A stretch of 64,000 nucleotides of DNA from Streptomyces sp. ISL-87 (lineage in GTDB: Bacteria > Actinomycetota > Actinomycetes > Streptomycetales > Streptomycetaceae): contig NZ_JAGGOY010000005.1 of NCBI RefSeq assembly GCF_018614095.1, forward strand, positions 34,131 to 98,130, written 5' to 3'. The notes under the pieces were generated by a model. The model did no database searches, was not told the DNA's origin, and was given only the letters and a program-made list of their open reading frames with translations. Shown here piece by piece: positions 50,594-57,897 of the stretch (its first letter is position 1; each line of letters starts with the position of its first letter). The position numbers were made by a program, and so were the translations under genes.

Positions 50594-50839
50594 TCAGGCG
50601 ATGAGGTGGTCGAACTCGCCATCCTTGACGCCCAGCAGCAGCGCCTCGATCTCGGCGGGCGTGTACACGAGCGCCGGACCGTCCGGGAAGCGCGAATTGC
50701 GCACGGCCACAGAGCCGCCCGGCAGTTTGGCGAACTCCACGCAGGAGCCCTGGGAGTTGCTGTGTCTGCTCTTCTGCCAGGTCAGCCCGAACATAGAGGC
50801 GAGTTCTGCAGCTGCCATCCCGTTGTACGCGTGGTCCAC
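50594..50839 (-). CDS. DUF397 domain protein
   Basis: The 81-residue protein (GTG start 50839; in-frame ATG 50818 is an alternative) contains LTWQKSRHSNSQGSCVEFAKLPGGSVAVRNSRFPDG and a C-terminal AEIEALLLGVKDGEFDHL, the DUF397 signature. With the XRE/DUF5753 regulator and HATPase nearby it forms the common streptomycete regulatory cassette. DUF397 proteins are thought to antagonise or assist the XRE regulator. TGCACGTGCA sites flank it on both sides. Confidence 0.88.
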   Translation of the reverse strand: MDHAYNGMAAAELASMFGLTWQKSRHSNSQGSCVEFAKLPGGSVAVRNSRFPDGPALVYTPAEIEALLLGVKDGEFDHLIA

Positions 50840-50912
50840 AGGAAGCCCCCGATAGTGCAGATGTCAACTGCACCGGATCATAGCTGTGTTCATGAGCGCA
50901 TGCATGGGCAGA

Positions 50913-50922
50913 TGCACGTGCA
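50913..50922. promoter_or_regulatory. Palindrome site 3, upstream of the DUF397 gene
   Basis: TGCACGTGCA lies 74 bases upstream of the DUF397 GTG start, where an operator or activator site would be expected. It is the third copy within about 1.2 kb; a further GCATGCATG is at about 50898-50906. Confidence 0.65.
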
Positions 50923-50947
50923 CGCGCAGTGCTCCCTTGGTCACAGC

Positions 50948-52114
50948 TCAAGGAAGGGCCTGCCGACGCCCTCCCATGTGCGCCCGGTCGGCGGCCGCCG
51001 TGCCGTCCTCCCAGCCCGCGTGGTCGGTCGCGCCGCGCAGCCGGGTCGTGGTGGTGCGGGGGAACATCTCCTCCGCCCGGGAGGTGACCGCGACATCGCG
51101 GGCCACCAGGGCGGGCAGGTTGCCGGGGGCCTCCGTCGCGGTGTGCTCGGCGGTCTCGGCGAGCCGCTGGCCGAGCCGGCTGGCGTAGGCGAGCAGGAAG
51201 GACTGCCGGAAGGTCTTGGTCCGCTTGCGCCCGCCGGAGCGCTGCGCGGCCTCGGCCCGGGTCATTGCGGCCGTCCCCTGCACGAGCAGCGAGGTGTAGA
51301 GCAGCTCCACCGCCTCCAGATCGGTCTCGAAGCCGACCACCGTGGAGAACTCGAAGCCGCTGTTCCACACCGCCCGGCAGCGGTTGGCGGTGGCCACCGC
51401 GTCGAGCAGCACCGCCTTGGCCTCCTCGTACGGCGGCTCGACCCCGATCCGGCACGCGCCGGGTATCCGCGTCGGCCCCTTGCCGCTCGCGGCCAGCAGG
51501 GCCTCGTCGACGGTGTGCCGGGCCATCAGCTCCTGAGCCTTGGCACTGAGCGCCTCGGCCTCCTCGGGAAAGGTGGTCGCCTCGGCCTTCGCGAGCAGGG
51601 CCCGGATCCGGCCCAGCATGCGCGGCTCGATGTGCGCGTGCTCCAGGGCGTCGCCGGCCGGATCACCCGGAACCGGGCCCACCGGTTCGATGGAGGGCAG
51701 CCGGATCAGCAGCCGGAACACCTCCAGCACGGCGGTCGCCACGGTGAACCGGTCCGCCTTCTCGCGCCGCGCGAGCTGCTCCGCGTAGGCCTCGTCGCCA
51801 CCCCACCACACCTCGGCGTCGGTCCACCGCTCCGGCAGCCGGGCGTAGCGCCGCGCCTCCCCGGCGATCAGGTCCCCGGTGATACGGACGTGCCGCTCGC
51901 CGAGGTCCCTGCGCACCAGCCGCAGCACATCGGCCGGCTGCCAGCCCCGCTCCCAGGCCTGCCGTACGTACGCCTCCCCGCGCGCGAGCAGCTCCTGCCC
52001 TACGCCCGCCCACCGGCCGGGCTCGGCGGCGAGCAGCGAGGCGCCGGTGTCCAGCCCGGTGTCGTCCTGGGCGTAGAGGGAGGCTTCGCATGCGCGGTCG
52101 ACGATGTCTTTCAC
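50948..52114 (-). CDS. DUF2786 domain protein
   Basis: This 388-residue protein contains a DUF2786 segment (about 165-205: MLGRIRALLAKAEATTFPEEAEALSAKAQELMARH) followed by a conserved region with RSGGRKRTKTFRQSFLLAYASRLGQRLAE. The N-terminal 150 residues are helical and rich in Trp/Arg/Ala. DUF2786 is widespread in actinomycetes and phages but has no proven activity. It ends near the cassette's third palindrome, reads away from the HxlR gene's end and starts at ATG 52114. Confidence 0.8.
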   Translation of the reverse strand: MKDIVDRACEASLYAQDDTGLDTGASLLAAEPGRWAGVGQELLARGEAYVRQAWERGWQPADVLRLVRRDLGERHVRITGDLIAGEARRYARLPERWTDAEVWWGGDEAYAEQLARREKADRFTVATAVLEVFRLLIRLPSIEPVGPVPGDPAGDALEHAHIEPRMLGRIRALLAKAEATTFPEEAEALSAKAQELMARHTVDEALLAASGKGPTRIPGACRIGVEPPYEEAKAVLLDAVATANRCRAVWNSGFEFSTVVGFETDLEAVELLYTSLLVQGTAAMTRAEAAQRSGGRKRTKTFRQSFLLAYASRLGQRLAETAEHTATEAPGNLPALVARDVAVTSRAEEMFPRTTTTRLRGATDHAGWEDGTAAADRAHMGGRRQALP

Positions 52115-52118
52115 CCCT

Positions 52119-52514
52119 TCAGCTTGGCATGTCGGCCTTCGCGTCCCACTCCCGGCGGGCGGCGTCGATCAGCGGGCGATGGACGAGCGACCATTCCGCG
52201 AGGCCCTTCACGAGGCGGGTGAGGCTGTGGCCGAGCTCGGTCAGCTCGTACTCGACCTGAGGCGGCACGGTGGGGTACACGGTCCGCGTGACCAGCCCGT
52301 CGCGCTCCAGGCGGCGGACCGTGAGGGTCAGCATCCGCCGCGAGATCCCCTCCACCGCGCGCTGGAGCTCCTTGAACCGGCGCACGCCGGCGGCCAGCTC
52401 GACCACGACGAGGACGGACCACTTGTCCCCGAGCCGGTCGAGGACGTCACGAATCCCGCAGTCGTCGTCGCAGCTGACGACGGGGTCGGTTACCTCCGTG
52501 TGCCCTGCTGACAT
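52119..52514 (-). CDS. HxlR-family transcriptional regulator
   Basis: The 131-residue protein is a MarR/HxlR-type winged helix: CDDDCGIRDVLDRLGDKWSVLVVVELAAGVRRFKELQRAVEGISRRMLTLTVRRLERDGLV is represented in full, with the redox-type cysteines near the N-terminus (residues about 15-19) intact. HxlR regulators often control an adjacent oxidoreductase in response to oxidants or electrophiles. Here it is divergent from the frameshifted NAD(P)-binding gene at 52596, its probable target. The 81-base gap must hold the shared operator. Confidence 0.92.
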   Translation of the reverse strand: MSAGHTEVTDPVVSCDDDCGIRDVLDRLGDKWSVLVVVELAAGVRRFKELQRAVEGISRRMLTLTVRRLERDGLVTRTVYPTVPPQVEYELTELGHSLTRLVKGLAEWSLVHRPLIDAARREWDAKADMPS

Positions 52515-52595
52515 GAAAGTGCCTCCTTACGCGACGTGTACCGGTGCGCACACGATGTCTCTGCCTCCAACCACGACGCGGACGAAGGACTTCCC

Positions 52596-53437
52596 ATGCT
52601 CTTGATCACCGGCGCCTCGGGCGCACTCGGCTCGCTGATCGCGGAACGGCTGGCGGGCCGGCCGGACGTACGCACAGGCACCCGCCTCCCGGACCGGAAC
52701 CAGGACCAGGACCGGCACCAGGACCCTCACCAGGACCGGATCCGGGTCGACTTCGACGTCCCCGAAACCCTGGACTTCACGGGGGTCGACACCCTCCTCC
52801 TCATCTCCGCGGGATACGGGGAGGACGACGAGGTCATCGCCCGCCACGACGCGGCGATCTCGGCGGCCGAGCGGGACGGCGTGGGCCACATCGTCTACAC
52901 CAGCCTCACGGAGGCGGGCGACCATCTGCCGTACGCCCTGCCGCACCGCTGGACGGAACGCCGCCTGCGGAAGTCCCCGGTGGCCTGGACCGTCCTGCGC
53001 AACGGCCTGTACGCGGAGCTGATGGCGTGGCTGGCCGCGCCGGGCCCGGACGGGCGGATCACCGCGCCGCTGGGCGAGGGCCGGGTCGCGGCGGTGGCCC
53101 GCGAGGACCTGGCGGAGGTCGCCGTCCGCGTCGCCCTGGCCCCGCCTCCCACACCAACCAGGTGTACGAACTGGTCGGGGACCGCCCCCTGTCCGGCGCG
53201 GACCTCGCGGAGGCGGCGGGTGCGCGTTACACCCCGACCACCCTGGCCTCCGCCCGCTCGACCCTGTCCACCCCGGACGCGGCGCCGTTCCAGCCGCCCA
53301 TGCTGGTCGGCACCTACTCGGCCATCGCGGCGGGCTTCCTGGCCACCCCGGACACGGGCACCCTCCGCACCCTCCTGCCCCACCCCCCACGCCCGGCCCT
53401 CACGGCCTACGCGGCCGCCCTCCCAGGCCGCCCCTAG
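52596..53437 (+). pseudogene. NmrA/NAD(P)H-binding oxidoreductase with a single-base frameshift
   Basis: From ATG 52596 the frame reads MLLITGASGALGSLIAERLAG, a Rossmann nucleotide-binding motif, through YTSLTEAGDHLPYALPHRWTE-type NmrA/QOR2 features to about base 53140. It then becomes Pro/Arg-rich, while another frame continues HTNQVYELVGDRPLSGADLAEAAG to a stop at 53437. One missing base (probably a G in GCCCCG-CCTCCC, about 53139) accounts for it. Intact relatives reduce quinones or act as redox sensors. It may be a real pseudogene or a sequencing error. GAAGGA precedes the ATG. Confidence 0.8.
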
Positions 53438-53506
53438 GCGGGCCACCGGCGGGCACGAACCCAGCCCCGCCCCAGCCCCGCCGGCGCTTGAGGCGAAGGT
53501 GATCCC

Positions 53507-53686
53507 GCGCAACGGCACGACCCCGTCGGCCCGGGGGGCACAACGGCACGACCCCGCCCGAGGACGCGCAACGGCGCGACCCCGGCCCCGAGAGGGCGCA
53601 ACGGCGCGACCCCGACGGCCCGGAGAAGCGCAACGGCACGACCCCGGCCCGCAGAGGCGCAACGGCACGACCCCGCCCCAGGGCCG
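53507..53686. repeat. Six repeats of an 18-bp core at about 30-bp period
   Basis: The core GCGCAACGGCRCGACCCCG recurs at about 53507, 53538, 53566, 53596, 53628 and 53657, separated by variable GC-rich spacers of 10-13 bases. It fills the 315-base gene-free stretch 53438-53752 together with a dispersed-repeat fragment (CCAGCCCCGCCGGCGCTTGA, near 53473) and lies upstream of the polymerase-like gene. No cas genes or longer spacers are present. Confidence 0.88.
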
Positions 53687-53752
53687 GACCCACCCCCGCA
53701 CCGCCCGGCCAGGGCACCGGCGCTGTCAGACCCCAGTGGGACACTCGCACCC

Positions 53753-55441
53753 ATGACCGACAGCCCGCCCCGCTGGGCCCTGGCCGAAGACGCCGACGGC
53801 TGGTGGCACGCCGCGCCCCTGACCTCGCCGCGGCCCCCCGGCGCGGAGCCGCTCCGGCTGCGGGTCCGGGATCCCGCCGAGGCGGTGAGGGTCGCCCCCG
53901 CCGGCACCCGCTGGGTCTGGCGGTCCACCGCTGCGGTGTACCCCCGCCTGCTCACCGCCGGCGTCGCCATCGACCGGTGCTACGACATCGAGAACACCGA
54001 ACTCCTCCTCCTCCGCCACGAAGGCCGCTTCGGCGAACCCCGCTCCGCCACCGCCGCCTGGGCCCGCCTCAACGGCACCGCCGTCCCCCAAGACCCCAGA
54101 CCCCGCCCCGCGGAGCCCAAGACCCAGGACTCCCTCTTCGACCCGCAGCCCGCCCCCGTACCCCTGAACGCCCTCATCGCGGTCTACAACGACCAGGCGA
54201 AACGCCACGACGCCACCGCCCACCCCGACCGGATGCGCCTCCTCACCGCCGCCGAGTCCGCCGCCTTCCTCGTCGCAACCGAGATGCACCACTGCGGCCT
54301 CCCCTGGCGCGCCGACGTACACCGCGCCCTGCTCACCGAGCTGCTCGGCGAGCGCTACGCCGGCGGCGGCGAGCCCCGCCGCCTGGCCGAGCTCGCCGAC
54401 CGGATCTCCGCCGCGTTCGGGCGCCGCGTACGCCCCGAGCTCCCCGCCGACGTCATCAAGGCCTTCGCCGAGGCCGGGATCAAGCTAAAGTCCACCCGCC
54501 GCTGGGAGATCCAGGACGTGGACCACCCCGCCGTGGCGCCCCTCCTCGAATACAAGAAGCTGTACCGGATCTACACCGCCCACGGCTGGTCCTGGCTGGC
54601 CGACTGGGTCCACGACGGCCGGTTCCGCCCCGAGTTCATCCCCGGCGGCACCCTCACCGGCCGCTGGGTCACCAACGGCGGCGGCGCCCTGCAGATCCCC
54701 AAGGTGATCCGCCGGGCCGTCGTCGCCGACCCCGGCTGGCGGCTCGTCGTCGCCGACGCCGACCAGATGGAGCCCCGCGTACTGGCCGCCATCTCCCGCG
54801 ACCCCGCCTTCATGGAGGTGGCCGGCCGCCCTGAGGACCTCTACACGGCCATCTCCCGCCAGGGCTTCTCCGGCGACCGGGACATGGCCAAGCTCGCCGT
54901 CCTCGGCGCCGTCTACGGCCAGACCTCGGGCGACGGCCTCAAGAACCTGGCCGCGCTGCGCCGCCGCTTCCCCCAGGCCGTGGCCTACGTGGACGACGCC
55001 GCCAAGGCAGGCGAGGAGGGCCGCCTCGTCCGCACCTGGCTGGGCCGCACCTGCCCGCCCCCCGTCGACGCCGCCGAGGACGGCGAAGCCGGTATCCCCC
55101 AGGACCGGGACGACGGCTGGACCCCGAGCTACGCCTCCACCAACACCCGGGCCCGCGGCCGCTTCACCCGCAACTTCGTCGTCCAGGGCAGCGCCGCCGA
55201 CTGGGCCCTGCTGCTGCTCGCGGCCCTGCGCCAGGCCCTCGCCGCCGCCGGGATGCGCGCCGAGCTGGTGTTCTTCCAGCACGACGAGGTCATCGTGCAC
55301 TGCCCGGCGGAGGAGACCGAGGCCGTGGCCGAGGCCATCCGCGCCGCGGGAGCCCGGGCCGGCCGCATCGCCTTCGGCGAGACCCCGGTCCGGTTCCCGT
55401 TCACCACGGCGATCGTGGAGTGCTACGCGGACGCCAAATAA
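53753..55441 (+). CDS. PolA-family 3'-5' exonuclease/DNA polymerase-like protein
   Basis: The 562-residue protein has a degenerate N-terminal exonuclease-like half and a family A polymerase domain. Motif A reads VVADADQMEPRVLA (about residue 332) instead of the usual DYSQIELR, motif B is DRDMAKLAVLGAVYGQTSG (Arg, Lys and YG retained) and motif C is QHDEVIVHC with His510-Asp511. Actinobacterial members are annotated as bifunctional exonuclease/polymerases of unknown physiological role. ATG 53753 follows GACACT by seven bases and lacks a ribosome site. Confidence 0.85.
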   Translation: MTDSPPRWALAEDADGWWHAAPLTSPRPPGAEPLRLRVRDPAEAVRVAPAGTRWVWRSTAAVYPRLLTAGVAIDRCYDIENTELLLLRHEGRFGEPRSATAAWARLNGTAVPQDPRPRPAEPKTQDSLFDPQPAPVPLNALIAVYNDQAKRHDATAHPDRMRLLTAAESAAFLVATEMHHCGLPWRADVHRALLTELLGERYAGGGEPRRLAELADRISAAFGRRVRPELPADVIKAFAEAGIKLKSTRRWEIQDVDHPAVAPLLEYKKLYRIYTAHGWSWLADWVHDGRFRPEFIPGGTLTGRWVTNGGGALQIPKVIRRAVVADPGWRLVVADADQMEPRVLAAISRDPAFMEVAGRPEDLYTAISRQGFSGDRDMAKLAVLGAVYGQTSGDGLKNLAALRRRFPQAVAYVDDAAKAGEEGRLVRTWLGRTCPPPVDAAEDGEAGIPQDRDDGWTPSYASTNTRARGRFTRNFVVQGSAADWALLLLAALRQALAAAGMRAELVFFQHDEVIVHCPAEETEAVAEAIRAAGARAGRIAFGETPVRFPFTTAIVECYADAK

Positions 55442-55460
55442 CGGTGCCGGCAGTGTCGAC

Positions 55461-56765
55461 TCAGCCGAGCCACTTCGGGTCGAGCGCGATCGCCTTGAGC
55501 TGCTCCATCGTCAAGATGGGCTTCTCCCGCGTCGCCGGCTTGTTCTGGTTGCCGGTGTTGAAGGCGGAGACGACCACCCGCCTCCCGTCCGGCCGCAGCG
55601 TGTCGACGGTCCACCAGACCACGTTCGCGCCACCCTTCTCACCGGGCTTCTGCTCCAGCTTCACCAGGGTGCCGTCGGGCAGTGTGGTGCTCCCGGAGCC
55701 GCTCATGTGGCCCTGCAGCAGGTCGCCCATGTTCGCCTGCACGTTGACCTGGATGAGCGACTTGCCCTTTCCGTCGTCCAGCACGGCATAGCCGTAGTCC
55801 CCCTCTCCGCCCTTGGTGACGACCGTGTTCCCGGACTTCGGCAGCAGCGACTGCAACACCCCGCTCGCGTCCGGCACCGAGGCCGGCGGGGCCGCGGCCT
55901 GCCGTTCCGGCGAGGCGGCCGGCAGATCGTTCAGCGCGGGGTGCCACGTGTCGGAGGTGACCAGGGTCCGCATCTGCGCCAGGGTCAGCGGCGGCGTGGG
56001 CCGGGAGACGGGCTTGCCCTTCTCCGCCGGGGCGTTCCACTCGGACGCGTCGACCATGAACCCCTGCGGGGTGACCAGCGTGGCCCGCCAGACCTTGGTC
56101 TCCGCGCGCCGGTCCGGGTACTCGTACCCCTGGTACAGCAACAGCTGCGAGCCGTCCGCCAGCTTCTCGGACGTGCAGCTGTCGTAGTCCAGCAGCTCCT
56201 TGTCCCCGCACTTGGTCATCTCGCGCGCGTTGCTCCCGTCCGGGTCCACCCGCGACAGGCCGACGCCGACGGCCGCCTTGCCCTTCCCGTCGTCGTACAC
56301 CCCGGAGACCATCGGGCCGGGCTCGTCGCCCGTGCCGCGCGCCTGCGTCTCGGACAACCGCCCGCCGGGCAGCAGCGCCTTGAGTACGTCGACCAGCTGG
56401 GCGGCAGAGACGGCGCCGGTGCCGACGCGGGGGCCCCCGGGCTTCTGCCTGGACCCGCCGACCCCCCCGGACCCCCCTGACTCCCCGGACTTCCCCGACG
56501 GCAGGGGCGGCGGCGCGGCGACGTTCACCGAGCCGGAACCTGAGACGCCCGAGCCGCCGGCACCGCCGAACAGCCCACCCGTGTAGGCCCCGGCGGTGCC
56601 GATCACGGCCAGCGCGAGCACCGACCCACCGACCACGGCGGCCCGGCGGCGCGCCACCAGCCGCCGTCCGTGCTGCTCGCCGGCCTCCACGAGCGCGGGC
56701 CCGTCGGTCGTGAAACCGTCCCCCGTGCGCCGGAGGGCTTCACCGAGCTCATCTTCAAAGGGCAT
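55461..56765 (-). CDS. Membrane-anchored protein paired with the sigma factor
   Basis: The 434-residue protein has a cytoplasmic N-terminus of about 40 residues (MPFEDELGEALRRTGDGF...), one membrane helix (about 42-62), a Gly/Ser/Pro-rich linker and a large extracytoplasmic region with two similar halves: an internal repeat of VDVLKALLPGG and VLQSLLPKSGNTVV type motifs and two LTLAQMRTLVTSDTWH / LTMEQLKAIALDPKWLG endings. It follows the SigE-family sigma factor after 116 bases. An anti-sigma or sensor role is inferred from position only. Confidence 0.75.
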   Translation of the reverse strand: MPFEDELGEALRRTGDGFTTDGPALVEAGEQHGRRLVARRRAAVVGGSVLALAVIGTAGAYTGGLFGGAGGSGVSGSGSVNVAAPPPLPSGKSGESGGSGGVGGSRQKPGGPRVGTGAVSAAQLVDVLKALLPGGRLSETQARGTGDEPGPMVSGVYDDGKGKAAVGVGLSRVDPDGSNAREMTKCGDKELLDYDSCTSEKLADGSQLLLYQGYEYPDRRAETKVWRATLVTPQGFMVDASEWNAPAEKGKPVSRPTPPLTLAQMRTLVTSDTWHPALNDLPAASPERQAAAPPASVPDASGVLQSLLPKSGNTVVTKGGEGDYGYAVLDDGKGKSLIQVNVQANMGDLLQGHMSGSGSTTLPDGTLVKLEQKPGEKGGANVVWWTVDTLRPDGRRVVVSAFNTGNQNKPATREKPILTMEQLKAIALDPKWLG

Positions 56766-56881
56766 GGGGAACCAAACCTTCCACTGAGTAGTGAGGTGAT
56801 CGACGTGCGGGGCACCGGGCACCGCGACGAGCGCGACGCGGGGAGGGGGAACCGGAGAGGCGTGCCCGGAGGCACTGAACC

Positions 56882-57397
56882 TCAGTGCCCCGCGAACTCC
56901 GCCAAGCTCCCGCCCAGTTGCTCCCGCAGCCTGGCGAGCGCCCGCGAGGTGCGGGTGCGTACGGCCGCCGAGCTGGCGTTCATCGCATCGGCGGTCTCCT
57001 CGACGCTGCGGTCCTCCCAGTACCGCAGCACCAGCACCGCCCGGTCCTTCGGAGCCAGCCTCCCCAGCGCGTCCAGCAGCGTGAGCCGCAGCGCCGGATC
57101 GGCGCCGTCGGCCGCCGTCGCGCCCGAGTCGGGGAACTCCCCGACCGGGCGCTCCCCCGTCGACCGGCGGCGCTGGTGCGTGAGGAACGCCCGTACCAGC
57201 ACCGTCTGCGCGTAGGCCGCCGGATTGTCGATACGGGAGACCCGCCCCCAGAGCAGGTACATCCGCCCCAAGGTCTCCTGCACCAGGTCCTCCGCGAGGT
57301 GGGTGTCCCCGCTCGCCAGCAGGCACGCCGACCGGTACAAATGCCCCGACCGGACTGCCGCGAACTCCCGGAACCCGTCTCTGCGACCCTGCCGCAT
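56882..57397 (-). CDS. SigE-family ECF RNA polymerase sigma factor
   Basis: The 171-residue protein has a sigma region 2 (EFAAVRSGHLYRSACLLASGDTHLAEDLVQETLGRMYLLWGRV) and region 4 (LTLLDALGRLAPKDRAVLVLRYWEDRSVEETADAMNASSAAVRTRTSRALARL), separated by a short linker. It belongs to the group often labelled SigE family in Streptomyces and usually works with a membrane partner gene next door, here the 434-residue protein. ATG 57397 starts it; the 66 bases upstream hold no clear autoregulated ECF promoter that I can identify. Confidence 0.92.
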   Translation of the reverse strand: MRQGRRDGFREFAAVRSGHLYRSACLLASGDTHLAEDLVQETLGRMYLLWGRVSRIDNPAAYAQTVLVRAFLTHQRRRSTGERPVGEFPDSGATAADGADPALRLTLLDALGRLAPKDRAVLVLRYWEDRSVEETADAMNASSAAVRTRTSRALARLREQLGGSLAEFAGH

Positions 57398-57463
57398 CCG
57401 CTCCCCCTCGCGTCCGTCTCACCCCATTGACGCGATGACCGTGCGGAAATGTTTCACCCTGGC

Positions 57464-57775
57464 TCAGGCCCCGCCCAGCCCGTGGAAGTAGACGTGGAAC
57501 TCCTCGCGTTCGAAGCCCTCCGACTCGTACAGCCCCTGCGCGATGTGGTTGTCGTACGCCGTCTCCAGCTGCACCCCCGCCACCCCGGCCTCCCCGGCCC
57601 GGCGCAGAACCTCGCGCAGCAGCGCCCGCCCCGCGCCGGTGCGGCGGCCGGACGGGGCGACGTACAGGTCGTCCACGATCTCGATTCCCGCACACTGCTC
57701 CTCGGACCAGGAGTCGTACTGCTCCGCCGTGATCTGCTCGTGCATCCACGCAGGGGCTGCCATCTCGGCAGTCAT
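57464..57775 (-). CDS. Short chimeric protein: Uma2-like N-terminus joined to GNAT C-terminus
   Basis: The 103-residue product has a perfect ribosome site (AGGAGGT, six bases before ATG 57775). Its first 33 residues (AWMHEQITAEQYDSWSEEQC... IEIVD) resemble the start of Uma2/DUF820 endonuclease-like proteins. From residue 35 it continues DDLYVAPSGRRTGAGRALL and LETAYDNHIAQGLYESEGF, which are motifs A and B of a GNAT acetyltransferase, whose own N-terminal half is missing. A deletion fusing two genes explains this best. Activity is unlikely but cannot be excluded. It lies just downstream of the Wadjet genes. Confidence 0.6.
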   Translation of the reverse strand: MTAEMAAPAWMHEQITAEQYDSWSEEQCAGIEIVDDLYVAPSGRRTGAGRALLREVLRRAGEAGVAGVQLETAYDNHIAQGLYESEGFEREEFHVYFHGLGGA

Positions 57776-57897
57776 GACGCACCTCCTGGACACCATGCGG
57801 GCGGGCCGGATCCCGCTGAGTTCAGCGTCCCTGCTCCTCCGGCACGCTGGACCTGCCGGGGCCCGGCTTCGCCGGCACGCCGCCGGTACCACGCGCA

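Noticed and set aside
53507..53686. Six regularly spaced repeats resembling a small CRISPR array
   Set aside because: The core is only about 18 bases, the spacers are 10-13 bases and not of constant length, and no cas gene is in the window.
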